DNA of 44,057 bases, from contig JABJJO010000125.1 in assembly GCA_018660825.1 (NCBI GenBank), positions 1 through 44,057 of the forward strand. Direction: 5' to 3'. This DNA comes from Planctomycetaceae bacterium (GTDB taxonomy: Bacteria; Planctomycetota; Planctomycetia; Pirellulales; Pirellulaceae). The notes beneath the pieces are model-generated. The model saw only the letters and a list, made by a program, of their open reading frames with translations, was not told the origin of the DNA and searched no databases. The position numbers and the translations under genes were made by a program. Positions 18,159 through 26,790 of the stretch are shown here, piece after piece (within the stretch, counting starts at the first letter, position 1; every line of letters starts with the position of its first letter).

Positions 18159-19580
18159 ATGAATCCGCAGTCAACTGAATTACAATGGACTCGGCGCGAA
18201 CTGTTCCGTACAGGCGCGATGGGTATCGGTGTTTCTGCATTGGCGTCGTTGCTGGATGAAGAAGCCAGAGGTGCCCAACAATCTTTTGTAAATCCCTTAC
18301 GCGCGCGTAAGAGTGACTATAACAACCGCGCCAAAAGTGTGATCTATATTCACATGATTGGAGCCCCATCACAACTGGATCTTTACGTAGACAAACCTAA
18401 ATTGCGTGAGATGACGGGTGAACTTTGTCCGGATGAGTTATTCAATAGCCAGCAGTTTGCCTTCATTCGCAGTCGGCCGAAGATGTATGGATCGGCGTTT
18501 AAATTTCGCAACTACGGCGAAAGTGGTCAAGTATTTTCCGAGTTGCTACCCAATATTGGGTCCATGGCGGATGACATTGCTGTGATTGAATCGATGCATG
18601 GTGAGCAGATTAACCACGCACCGGCGCAGTTGTTTATGCAGACCGGTTTTGGTCGATTCGGTCGACCTAGCATGGGCTCTTGGGTTACCTATGGCCTTGG
18701 CAGCGAAAGTGAAAACCTACCTGCATTTGTGGTCATGGTAACAGGAAGCGTTGGAGGTGCGGGCAACAGCTTGTGGGGGAATGGGTTTTTACCCTCGATT
18801 TATCAGGGCGTTGAATTTCGAGCAACGGGTGACCCAGTCCTGTTCCTATCCAACCCAAAGGGAATTCAATCCAACGATCGCCGAAAGATTGTGGATGCGA
18901 TTGTAGCCTTGGATCGTGAACAATTGTTAAATATGCGTGATCCGGAAATCGCTACTCGAATTGGACAGTATGAGATGGCGTTCCGCATGCAGACGTCCGT
19001 ACCGCACCTGATGGATACATCACAGGAATCGGTGGCAACGCATGAGATGTACGGCACAAAACCGGGGCAGGCAGGTTTTGCTAATAACTGCTTGTTGGCT
19101 CGGCGTTTGGTAGAGCAGGGTGTGCGTTTTGTCCAATTATTTGATCAGGGTTGGGATCATCATACTGGAATCGAAAAATCAATTCGAAACAAAACCCGCC
19201 AAGTTGATAAACCGATTGCTGCTTTGCTCAAGGACTTAAAACAACGGGGAATGCTTGATGAGACGCTGGTTATTTGTGGAAGTGAATTCGGTCGAACGCC
19301 AATGGTTCAAGGCGGCTTGAACAACGCTGGCCGCGACCATCACAAAGATTGTTTCGCCATCTGGATGGCAGGCGGAGGAATTCGAGGAGGCTCACGAATT
19401 GGGCAGTCTGATGATCTGGGGTTCTCTATTACCATGGATCCCGTATCCGTGCACGATTTCCACGCCACTATCCTGCATCTACTAGGGAAGAATCATAAAG
19501 AGCTGACATATCGTTATCAAGGCCGTCGATTCCGACTCACCGATGTTTCAGGTACCCCAGTGAAACAGATCGTGTCATAA
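18159..19580 (+). CDS. DUF1501 protein, Tat-exported (cassette 4)
   Basis: A 473-residue DUF1501 protein. A GTG at 18156 overlaps the previous stop, but GAGG at 18147-18150 lies eight bases before the ATG at 18159, which is taken as the start. The N-terminus TRRELFRTGAMGIGVSALAS is a twin-arginine signal. Family marks include IHMIGAPSQLDLYVDKP near residue 65, GSWVTYGLGSESENLPAF near 170, CGSEFGRTPM near 375, GRDHHKDCFAIWMAGGGIRGG near 390, and the final HDFHATILHLLGKNHKELTY and GRRFRLTDVSG runs. Unlike the other two DUF1501 proteins here, the usual HVDTYDYKP segment reads QLDLYVDKP, so it belongs to a different branch. Translation is probably coupled to the preceding cytochrome gene. Confidence 0.92.
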   Translation: MNPQSTELQWTRRELFRTGAMGIGVSALASLLDEEARGAQQSFVNPLRARKSDYNNRAKSVIYIHMIGAPSQLDLYVDKPKLREMTGELCPDELFNSQQFAFIRSRPKMYGSAFKFRNYGESGQVFSELLPNIGSMADDIAVIESMHGEQINHAPAQLFMQTGFGRFGRPSMGSWVTYGLGSESENLPAFVVMVTGSVGGAGNSLWGNGFLPSIYQGVEFRATGDPVLFLSNPKGIQSNDRRKIVDAIVALDREQLLNMRDPEIATRIGQYEMAFRMQTSVPHLMDTSQESVATHEMYGTKPGQAGFANNCLLARRLVEQGVRFVQLFDQGWDHHTGIEKSIRNKTRQVDKPIAALLKDLKQRGMLDETLVICGSEFGRTPMVQGGLNNAGRDHHKDCFAIWMAGGGIRGGSRIGQSDDLGFSITMDPVSVHDFHATILHLLGKNHKELTYRYQGRRFRLTDVSGTPVKQIVS

Positions 19581-19757
19581 ACGGATAATCGCATTCCCCT
19601 TCTGTAGTCATAATATTACTAAGGGCACCCGTTTGTAGCTTAAATAGGACTAGTATTGCTTGACCCACGGCAGGTAAAATTAGCAAGTTGGCCACGATGA
19701 GTGTCTGGGTCAGCTTTGGTCATTTACTGGTGGTAACGTAACCCAAGAGATGATTTA

Positions 19758-22034
19758 GTGAGCACCTATCGTAATATTGTTGGCAGCGAACAGCAGCTAA
19801 CCATTGATGAAATACCGGCCGATCGTGGATTGATTGACGCCTTGCTAGATAAGGGCGTTATCGACAAAACAGTGCATCGCCGTACGTTTCGTCTGCTATA
19901 TCCGCGTCGCGATACAGAACCGCTCGTCCTGAAAAGTATCCTGGCGATCGCTGCGATCTTTTTACTGTTCGGGTTCTCGATGATCATCGCGGCCAACTGG
20001 ACCAGCCTCGGTCTCGTCATTCGTCTGGGCGCGCCCCAACTGCTGCTGATCGCATGTCTGGCAGGCGCTCTGTGGAAAGGACTAGACCATCAATCCGGTA
20101 AACTGTTTGCTTCCGCGGTCGTGGCGGCCGTGGGAGGTAGCCTGATTATCTTAAGTCAGGAGTTCCAGCAAAACGCCGATGCACCTTGGTTGTTTGGACG
20201 TTGGCTGCTGTTTGCATTTCCTATCGTTGTTGTCGCCCGGTTCCTGCCGCTCTGGGTTGGTTGGATCGCACTGCTAAACACCTACCTGTTTTCGATACTG
20301 GAATCCGCCGACAGAGCATTCCTAGACCTCGTCCACTCCTATCTTGGGCGCGAACCGCTATATTTCCTTATTTTGCCATCGGTGGCGCTGCTCGTGATAC
20401 GTGAATATCTACTGTATCGCGGAAAAGATTCAAAATCGTGGGATTGGCTACGGCCCAACTGGCCCATATTCCTGCTGTTGATCTGGTCGTTCAGTCTGAT
20501 TTTGAGTCATCTTGCAATCTTCTACGAAAATCTCATCGATTCTCGCAGTGCTTCCATCCTTTCTTTGTATTTGATTCTTGATGTCGTTCTGTTACTCGCG
20601 GCACACTGGTATTACAGATATAGATCGTTCAACATGTGGCTGCTATCGGTCACCGTTGTGTTTGAGAGCTTTGCCGGTTTGATACTAGTTGTTATTTCGG
20701 CAGCTGAAATATCTGACTATGATTTTACACTGATCATGCTTGGGGGAATGGTGACTTCATTCGGTCTCTTCCTCAATTGTTTCAGATATTTACGGTCGGT
20801 TCGCCGAAAATTGCACGCTGCGGAACCAGAATCCACGCCTGAACCGGTGTTGCCTCAGGAACCGACAGCGGACACGCAGCCCAGTTATGCCCATGAGGTG
20901 AAAACAATGCCGCCAAAAGATCTTCCATATCTTACCGCGGGCAGACTGATCGACGATTTATCGAATTCGGGTGAATTCGACCCACAACAGGCTCGAACCA
21001 TTGCTCAGCACCGGATTCAGCACAATACCTATCCACTCTATCTGAGAGTATTGATTGGTATCGGCGCGTTTACCTCGGGGGCCTTCTTACTGGGGCTCCT
21101 TGCCACTTTGGAGATTTTCGAGGCCGAGGTTCTCGTGTTATTACAGGGCACAACCATGATTGGTCTTGCTATCTACACGCACCTAAAGACAAAAACGCTC
21201 GACAGCTCCACGACGGTTCATGCCATGCTGCAACAGGCTTCCTTTGCCATGGTGTTTGCCGGCAAGATTATGTTTGTAATTGGGGCGAATCAGGTGTTTG
21301 GTGAAGGCGAACTCACCTCATTCCTAGCACTGTTGCTCGTCACCTGCTCCACCTACTTCGTCTACGATATGTATGTTGACCGTTTAATGTCGTCGACAGC
21401 GACCATGGTTGCATTCGGGGTTCTTGTGCTGGACGTAGCCGAACATTTGAGATATTTCTCCGATGATGCGATTGCAACAATCTACAGTTTTGGCATTCTG
21501 GTGGGTGTACCACTGGCGTTTGCCATTATTATTCATCCCCGAATTTCTCAGGCGTTTTCCCCTGTGGGGATGGGGCTGCTGGGGTTGACTGGCTATCTGA
21601 CCACGGCAGTCACGCTACTTCAACTATCGTCGGCCTATATCGCCAGCTTGGCCGTCGCCGGCACTTTGATTGCTACTTTATTATGGGCCTGTGGCGGCAG
21701 ACAAACTCTTGCCACCCGACAAGTGGTCATTGCCATTATCGCTACCCTGCTAATGGCGTCGCTTAAGTTTGTCGCACCTATCATGGCCATTGCCGTTATC
21801 ATCCTCGGGTACGCGGGCCACGATAGGTTGGTGTCGATCATCGGTAGTGTATTCCTATTGCTCAGCCTAGCAGTCTATACGAGAGCACTAGATCTAGGAT
21901 TAATGGAGACCGGTGGGATCTTGTTGACCGGCGGTCTAATCTTAATCGCCGTTTATTGGCTTTATCGCTGTTGGGTTTTCACGAACTCGGCTCCCGCACA
22001 GACAAGCCATCCTGTTGGGGGAGATCTCACATGA
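19758..22034 (+). CDS. Polytopic membrane protein, DUF2157 plus DUF4401 halves
   Basis: A 758-residue integral membrane protein with roughly 20 hydrophobic segments. The N-terminal half (about 1-345) has the DUF2157 layout: a short cytosolic leader with LIDALLDKGVIDKTVHRR, then paired helices with SMIIAANWTSLGLVIRLGAP. A hydrophilic linker of about 50 residues rich in Pro and Glu follows (about 350-400). The C-terminal half restarts with a similar cytosolic helix (LIDDLSNSGEFDPQQARTIAQ) and more helices, as in DUF4401. In many bacteria these are two genes beside a GDYXXLXY gene; here they are one protein. The GTG start has only a weak AGAG upstream. The stop overlaps the next ATG. The function of the system is unknown. 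Confidence 0.85.
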   Translation: MSTYRNIVGSEQQLTIDEIPADRGLIDALLDKGVIDKTVHRRTFRLLYPRRDTEPLVLKSILAIAAIFLLFGFSMIIAANWTSLGLVIRLGAPQLLLIACLAGALWKGLDHQSGKLFASAVVAAVGGSLIILSQEFQQNADAPWLFGRWLLFAFPIVVVARFLPLWVGWIALLNTYLFSILESADRAFLDLVHSYLGREPLYFLILPSVALLVIREYLLYRGKDSKSWDWLRPNWPIFLLLIWSFSLILSHLAIFYENLIDSRSASILSLYLILDVVLLLAAHWYYRYRSFNMWLLSVTVVFESFAGLILVVISAAEISDYDFTLIMLGGMVTSFGLFLNCFRYLRSVRRKLHAAEPESTPEPVLPQEPTADTQPSYAHEVKTMPPKDLPYLTAGRLIDDLSNSGEFDPQQARTIAQHRIQHNTYPLYLRVLIGIGAFTSGAFLLGLLATLEIFEAEVLVLLQGTTMIGLAIYTHLKTKTLDSSTTVHAMLQQASFAMVFAGKIMFVIGANQVFGEGELTSFLALLLVTCSTYFVYDMYVDRLMSSTATMVAFGVLVLDVAEHLRYFSDDAIATIYSFGILVGVPLAFAIIIHPRISQAFSPVGMGLLGLTGYLTTAVTLLQLSSAYIASLAVAGTLIATLLWACGGRQTLATRQVVIAIIATLLMASLKFVAPIMAIAVIILGYAGHDRLVSIIGSVFLLLSLAVYTRALDLGLMETGGILLTGGLILIAVYWLYRCWVFTNSAPAQTSHPVGGDLT

Positions 22035-22600
22035 AAACAACATCTAATTGGGTGCTTGTCCTGACGACGTTGGTCGCAATTGTTTACGTAAACCTATACG
22101 CTTGGCAAGGTCAGCAGATTAAAACACGAGGCGAGATCCTGTTTCTAGAACTCGCACCGGTTGACCCGCTGTCTTTAGTGCAGGGGCAATATATGCGGCT
22201 ACGTTTTGGGATTGAAAAACCATATGCCACAACTCTAGAGGATCAACAAGTCATCCAAAACAGCGTAGGTGATGTACTGGGAATTATCGAACTAGACAGC
22301 AACCGAGTTGGCACCCTCAGCGGACTGCTAGGCAAAACAGACAGCAGTCGACGCCACCAACTGCGCGGTGATTTCTTACTCCTGCAAGTTCAGGCACAGT
22401 TAGGCGAATCACCTCGTGACTCCGATACCCAACAAACTTATTCAATTAAGATCAAGCAGAACTCTTTTTTGTTTCAGGAGAACACCGAGGACCGTTACAC
22501 CCGGGCAAAACACGGCATGTTCCGCGTTCACAAAGATGGCCGCTATGTTTTGGTTGATTTGGCCGACGAACAATTACGTCCCCTATCACCTCAACCCTGA
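22031..22600 (+). CDS. GDYXXLXY-domain membrane-anchored protein
   Basis: A 189-residue protein with an N-terminal membrane segment (NWVLVLTTLVAIVYVNLYAW) and an outer domain. The family signature appears in variant form as QGQYMRLRF (about residues 55-63), preceded by LELAPVDPLSLV. The ATG overlaps the DUF2157/DUF4401 stop in an ATGA junction, so translation is coupled; open frame upstream to 21956 lies inside the previous gene and is not needed. The two are a known conserved pair, which makes the family call firm although the signature's Asp is Gln here. What the pair does is not known. Confidence 0.85.
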   Translation: MKTTSNWVLVLTTLVAIVYVNLYAWQGQQIKTRGEILFLELAPVDPLSLVQGQYMRLRFGIEKPYATTLEDQQVIQNSVGDVLGIIELDSNRVGTLSGLLGKTDSSRRHQLRGDFLLLQVQAQLGESPRDSDTQQTYSIKIKQNSFLFQENTEDRYTRAKHGMFRVHKDGRYVLVDLADEQLRPLSPQP

Positions 22601-22723
22601 AACTCCACCATAAAGTCGCAGGTTTGTTGTCGTGTTGAAGGTATTCAGTTACGAAAATACCAAAAGGCATGGTTTAGTTCGAGATTTACATTAACTCGGT
22701 GGATGCGAGATTTATTGATCTTA

Positions 22724-22738
22724 GAAAGTCGGACTTTC
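22724..22738. repeat. Perfect 15-base palindrome upstream of the STN-repeat gene
   Basis: GAAAGTC-G-GACTTTC is a perfect inverted repeat around one central base. It lies 64 bases upstream of the TTG start at 22802. It could be an operator for a dimeric regulator or a small hairpin. No known regulator site was recognised. Confidence 0.4.
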
Positions 22739-22801
22739 GATTCTTTTTGTCGTACATTGCGCCTCTGCTTCTGCATAAAATTATACTAAACATCATCTTT
22801 C

Positions 22802-24238
22802 TTGAACTGGGGTTGCCATATAAATATTCTGAACTGGTTAGTCATTTGTACGGTTTCATTCGCATTGCCGCTGTTTCCTGTTGGTGCGAATGAACCCTCC
22901 AACAGTGAGGACCGCTTAGACAGCGTGGTTAGAAAACAGTTTTCCCGTCAACAGGGAACTAACTTACAACTAGCTCAAATCTCAACTACCGAGAAAAAAC
23001 TAAAGCGGCGAATCGATCTTATCTTTTTTGACACCGCCTTAAGTGAAGTCTTGGACTCTCTAGGTACCAAGCTCGACGTTCAGTTTTACATCGATAAACG
23101 TGCTCTAACTGAGGTTGGATTGGACAGTAATACTACTATTAATTTCAATTTAAGGAACGTTAAAGCTGAACTCGCCTTGGGATTAATGTTGAAACAAAGA
23201 CAACTGGTTTGGTTTGTTCGGAATAATCTCGTTCATGTGACGACTCCGGAATTTGCGGCATATGAACTGGAAATCCGAATCTACCGCTGTCATGACTTTC
23301 TTGAAATTCCATCGCATCCTCCAGGCCGACGTGGTATGGATGGCGGCATTAGTGATGGTGGCGCGGGCACGAGCGAATTCAGAAACCGGCAAAAAACACT
23401 CAGTGATCTAGTCGAACTTATACCATCCGTAATAGATCCGACGTCTTGGGAAGACCTTGGTGGTACTGGAAGTATCGGAACACTTCCTGATGGAATTTTA
23501 GTAATAGCGCAAACCCGCAGCGTTCATGCCGAGGTGCAACATTTGCTACAAGCGATGCGCATGCAGCGAAAAGGGATCCCAAATGCCGCGAATAAGCCAG
23601 CAGATTTAATTTCAACTACAGAGCAAAAGCTGGAGCAACAGATCGACGCTTTTTTTATGGACGTCCCCTTAAAGGACTTATTGGAATCTTTGGGTACCAA
23701 GCTCGACGTTCAGTTTTATGTCGATGAGCGCGCTCTTAATTCGATTGGAATAGACAGCAATACTCCTGTTAATTTCAGTTTAAGGAAGGTTAAAGCCGAG
23801 CTGGCGTTAAGGATGATAATGAATGAAATTGGTCTGGTAAGTTTTGTTCAGCAGGATCTTGTTCATGTGACGACTCCGGAGGCTGCGGAGAATTTACAAG
23901 TATTGGGAGTTTACTCATGTCCGGATTTACTTGAAACGACAGGTCGACCTCCACATCACAACCACGGAAATCGAATTCAACGGGGATTCCCAGGAGGAAG
24001 GGGGGACACAACAGCCCCTTATCGAGATCAGGGACCTGACAGTCTGATTGAGGTTATCCAAACCAAAATCAGCCAAGATAGTTGGGAGCAGGTTGGTGGT
24101 GCAGGAGTCATTGTTAACTACTATGAAATCTTGGTTGTTTCCCAGATTCCGCCGGTCCACCGCGAAGTGGAAGAAATGCTGAATGGATTACGAACGGCAA
24201 ACAAATCTAAATCGGGCGCCATAATTCGATTGCGATGA
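22802..24238 (+). CDS. Secreted protein with two tandem STN/secretin-N-like modules
   Basis: A 478-residue exported protein. After a signal-like segment (WLVICTVSFALPLFPVGA) come two copies of one module of about 210 residues, near 58-265 and 268-475. Each starts ISTTE-x-KL, continues SLGTKLDVQFY-[IV]-D-[KE]-RAL and LVHVTTPE, has a glycine-rich stretch, and ends in a segment like DSWEQVGGAGVIV followed by VVSQ and E-V. The first half of each module resembles the short secretin/TonB N-terminal (STN) domain often repeated in planctomycete proteins. The copies share near-identical DNA at offset 630. There is no ATG between the upstream in-frame stop at 22787 and the signal-like segment, so TTG at 22802 is the likeliest start; a CTG at 22829 is an alternative. 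Function unknown; protein binding at the envelope is an inference. Confidence 0.75.
   Translation: MNWGCHINILNWLVICTVSFALPLFPVGANEPSNSEDRLDSVVRKQFSRQQGTNLQLAQISTTEKKLKRRIDLIFFDTALSEVLDSLGTKLDVQFYIDKRALTEVGLDSNTTINFNLRNVKAELALGLMLKQRQLVWFVRNNLVHVTTPEFAAYELEIRIYRCHDFLEIPSHPPGRRGMDGGISDGGAGTSEFRNRQKTLSDLVELIPSVIDPTSWEDLGGTGSIGTLPDGILVIAQTRSVHAEVQHLLQAMRMQRKGIPNAANKPADLISTTEQKLEQQIDAFFMDVPLKDLLESLGTKLDVQFYVDERALNSIGIDSNTPVNFSLRKVKAELALRMIMNEIGLVSFVQQDLVHVTTPEAAENLQVLGVYSCPDLLETTGRPPHHNHGNRIQRGFPGGRGDTTAPYRDQGPDSLIEVIQTKISQDSWEQVGGAGVIVNYYEILVVSQIPPVHREVEEMLNGLRTANKSKSGAIIRLR
23063..23880 (+). repeat. Internal tandem duplication, 630-base period
   Basis: Identical 26-base tracts beginning GGTACCAAGCTCGACG occur at 23063-23088 and 23693-23718, and identical 20-base tracts beginning GTTCATGTGACG occur at 23231-23250 and 23861-23880. 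Both pairs are offset by exactly 630 bases (210 codons). They are the best-conserved DNA of the two modules of the STN-like gene. Confidence 0.85.
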
Positions 24239-24354
24239 TTCCATTTACGGTAGGCCGTCGCATCGAGGATGTTCAGGGTGAGTTAAGGCTGTCCAATGCT
24301 CCTCGTGCGTTTATCCACCTCGACCCTCATCAAGATCAGGCCGTGCAAATCTAA
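24235..24354 (+). CDS. Possible small coupled ORF, 39 residues
   Basis: A 39-codon frame whose ATG overlaps the stop of the STN-repeat gene in an ATGA junction. The product would be soluble and basic, with GRRIEDVQGELRLSNAPR in its middle. No family is recognised. The coupled start is the only support; it may equally be chance or the remnant of a longer reading frame. Confidence 0.25.
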   Translation: MIPFTVGRRIEDVQGELRLSNAPRAFIHLDPHQDQAVQI

Positions 24355-24561
24355 ATGAGAAAACAATGTTAATGAAATAGAACACATGAGATTAAAAATC
24401 AAGGCTACCGTTTTGATGGTGCCACTGACCTTACTAGGCGAAAGGCACCCAAGAGAAAGACAAAAACACCTAAACATATTATACTGATATAGTAAATAAC
24501 GCTGCAGACTGCTTACAATTCAGTTTCACTCATCCCATTTACAATTATTCAGAGAATAGAC
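24355..24561. other. Intergenic region upstream of the oxidoreductase gene
   Basis: AT-rich gap before the Gfo/Idh/MocA gene. A 33-codon frame starts at 24386 and ends at 24487; it has a basic, hydrophobic start but no family match and is not called. AT-rich stretches around 24475-24500 could hold the promoter, but no convincing -35/-10 pair was found. Confidence 0.4.
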
Positions 24562-25875
24562 ATGAAACGCTACAACACCGATCGTCGAGATTTCATTAAA
24601 ACCACTGGCATTGTTGCTGGTGGTTACTGGCTGGGAACGTCAGTGCCTGACGTCAGTGCCCGTTCAGCAAATGAACAACTGAATATTGCCTGTATCGGTG
24701 TCGGCGGACGCGGTTCGGCAAATGTCGGTGGTGTATCAGGTGAAAATATCGTCGCCATGTGCGACGTCGACGAGTCCAAGGCTGGAAAGCGATTTCAAGA
24801 ATTTAACAAGGCTGGAAAATTCAAGGATTACCGAGTCATGTTCGACAAGGTCGGACAACAGCTGGATGCGGTCGTAATCAGCACGCCAGATCATACACAT
24901 TTCCATCCAGCACGACAAGCAATGCTCGAGGGCAAACACGTTTATTGCGAAAAGCCTCTTGCTCACTCCGCTTGGGAAATTCGGCAGCTAACAAGAATTG
25001 CTAAGAAAGCTAATGTCGCAACGCAATTGGGGAACCAGCGACATGCCAATGCTGGCATGGCTCGAGCTGTGGAGGCGGTGCAATCCGGAATGGTTGGTAA
25101 AATCAAGGAAGTCTACTGTGCAATCGGCGGTTCACGGGGCATGCCTCCGATGCCTAAAGATTCTCCATCAATTCCAAATCATCTTGATTGGAAATTGTGG
25201 CAGGGGCCTGTTACGCAGCGAGAATATGCACCTGACTATGTGCCCTATAAATGGCGATTCTGGTGGGACTATGGAACTGGTGAAACCGGTAACTGGGGTT
25301 GCCATATTCTCGACATTCCTTACTGGGCGTTAGGACTGAAATATCCCACGCGCGTCGATCTGGACGTCGTCCCTACCGGAGATCAAATCGATGCCCAGCG
25401 CACACCTAAATCAATGAAGACTCGCATGGAGTATAAGGCTGAAAACGGACATGATGCGGTCATTCTGCATTGGTGGCACGGAGACATCAAAGAAGTCTTC
25501 GTAAAACACAACGCTCACGCATATGGGAACACATTGTTCATCGGTGAAAAAGGTACGATATCAGCAGGCTTCAGCGGATATAAAGCCAAGTTGAATGACG
25601 GCGACGAGCCGAAAGCTCCCAGTCCCTCAATTCCAAAGTCACCCGGATTCTATAAGGAATGGATCAACGCCTGTAAGGGTGGTCAGCGCAGCACGTGTGA
25701 CTTCGTGAATTATTCGGGTGCACTTTCCGAAACAGTTCTCCTAGCAAATGCCGCCTACCGCTCTGGCGGCGGGTTTGACTGGGATGCTACAGCCTTCAAA
25801 TCGAGTGGCAATGCCAAGGTGGATCAATATATTAATGCTGAATTTGCGAAGGGTTGGGAAGTCGACGAAATCTAA
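24562..25875 (+). CDS. Gfo/Idh/MocA-family oxidoreductase, Tat-exported
   Basis: A 437-residue NAD(P)-dependent oxidoreductase of the glucose-fructose oxidoreductase/inositol dehydrogenase type. The N-terminus TDRRDFIKTTGIVAGGYWLG is a twin-arginine signal, so the folded, cofactor-loaded enzyme would be exported. The Rossmann fold starts about residue 40 (NIACIGVGGRGSANVGG, a GxGGxG-type nucleotide loop), with the STPDHTHF run near 107 and the catalytic EKPL at 130-133. The C-terminal substrate domain has WDYGTGETGNWGCHILDIP near 235. This branch is common and multicopy in planctomycetes and usually acts on sugars or inositols. The ATG has AGAGAATAG just upstream. The gene stands alone with about 276 bases to the next gene. 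The substrate cannot be told. Confidence 0.93.
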   Translation: MKRYNTDRRDFIKTTGIVAGGYWLGTSVPDVSARSANEQLNIACIGVGGRGSANVGGVSGENIVAMCDVDESKAGKRFQEFNKAGKFKDYRVMFDKVGQQLDAVVISTPDHTHFHPARQAMLEGKHVYCEKPLAHSAWEIRQLTRIAKKANVATQLGNQRHANAGMARAVEAVQSGMVGKIKEVYCAIGGSRGMPPMPKDSPSIPNHLDWKLWQGPVTQREYAPDYVPYKWRFWWDYGTGETGNWGCHILDIPYWALGLKYPTRVDLDVVPTGDQIDAQRTPKSMKTRMEYKAENGHDAVILHWWHGDIKEVFVKHNAHAYGNTLFIGEKGTISAGFSGYKAKLNDGDEPKAPSPSIPKSPGFYKEWINACKGGQRSTCDFVNYSGALSETVLLANAAYRSGGGFDWDATAFKSSGNAKVDQYINAEFAKGWEVDEI

Positions 25876-25995
25876 TTTCGGTACCGGTCGCTCTATATTG
25901 AGGACAATCAAACGCTGCGATCCTCCCGATGACTGGTGCGTCCTATAAAGATCCCACCGAAATGGCAGACGCCGTTGGATAGCTACATAACAAAT

Positions 25996-26024
25996 TTGAC
26001 TAGGTTTCTAAAATTTGATATAAG
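25996..26024 (+). promoter_or_regulatory. Putative sigma-70-type promoter for the carbonic anhydrase gene
   Basis: TTGACT at 25996-26001 and TATAAG at 26019-26024 are separated by exactly 17 bases, five of six consensus matches each. Transcription would begin near 26031 and give a leader of about 120 bases. Near the start of that leader AAGAGTG at 26041-26047 can pair with CGCTCTT at 26057-26063 (one G-T pair, 9-base loop); no T run follows, so it is not a clear terminator. Confidence 0.5.
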
Positions 26025-26151
26025 ATGCTGCAAATATACCAAGAGTGGGTTGCGCACGCTCTTATGCTAGACATTCCCTCATTCACCATCGTCTGAGGAG
26101 CAAGCTTAGCATTTTGTTAATCAAATTTAATAAGTAACAGAAATTGGACCA

Positions 26152-26790
26152 ATGCAAAAACTGATTAATGGATTACTTCAATTTCAAAACGAGGGCTTTG
26201 GCAAATATCAGGATTTATTTGAGACACTCGCCGGGGGGCAGAATCCCGCCGCACTTTTCATCACCTGCTCCGATTCACGGGTAAATCCTAACCTACTGAC
26301 CGGCTCCGATCCCGGCGATTTATTCGTGCTTCGAACTGCTGGTAATATCATACCACCCTACAAGAATGCACTCGGGGGAGAAGCGGCTACGATCGAGTAC
26401 GCCGTGCAAGTCCTGAAAATACCCGACATTATCATCTGCGGTCACTCTCAATGTGGAGTAATGGGTGGATTACTTTCCCCAGAATCAATCGAAGACCTGC
26501 ACGCGGTCAAAGCATATCTTGAGCACGCTCAATCGTGCCTTTCAGTTGTTGAACAGAAACACAGTCAAATACCCGACAGTGAGACGCGCCTCGCACGGAC
26601 CATCGAGGAGAATATCCTCTTGCAACTTGAAAACATTCAAACACATCCGTCCGTTGCAGACGCTATTGGTCGCGGAGATTTGAAACTACACGGATGGGTA
26701 TATAAATTTGAGACCGGCGAAGTATCTGCTTACAACTCGGATCAGAACGCATTCCTTCCGCTGGAATGCAATTCGCCTCCGATAACCTAA
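26152..26790 (+). CDS. Beta-class carbonic anhydrase
   Basis: A 212-residue beta-carbonic anhydrase that interconverts CO2 and bicarbonate. All active-site landmarks are present: CSDSR with zinc ligand Cys39 and the Asp41-Arg43 pair, GDLFVLRTAGN, GGEAATIEYAVQVL, and GHSQCGVM with zinc ligands His98 and Cys101. There is no signal peptide, so it is cytosolic. Length is typical. An SLC4-type anion transporter gene with an EIIA domain follows 246 bases downstream on the same strand, which fits a joint role in bicarbonate uptake or pH control. A promoter-like sequence about 130-155 bases upstream suggests its own transcript. Confidence 0.96.
   Translation: MQKLINGLLQFQNEGFGKYQDLFETLAGGQNPAALFITCSDSRVNPNLLTGSDPGDLFVLRTAGNIIPPYKNALGGEAATIEYAVQVLKIPDIIICGHSQCGVMGGLLSPESIEDLHAVKAYLEHAQSCLSVVEQKHSQIPDSETRLARTIEENILLQLENIQTHPSVADAIGRGDLKLHGWVYKFETGEVSAYNSDQNAFLPLECNSPPIT

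Noticed and set aside
22699-22893. A 64-codon frame before the STN-like gene.
   Set aside because: It overlaps the signal peptide region of the STN-like gene in another frame, lacks a ribosome site and has no recognisable family.
24386-24487. A 33-codon frame upstream of the Gfo/Idh/MocA gene.
   Set aside because: No ribosome site, no family match, and an unlikely composition after the first 17 residues.
26041-26063. A hairpin in the carbonic anhydrase leader as a riboswitch or terminator.
   Set aside because: It is a simple 7-bp stem with one G-T pair and no T run or wider conserved structure; kept only as a note with the promoter.
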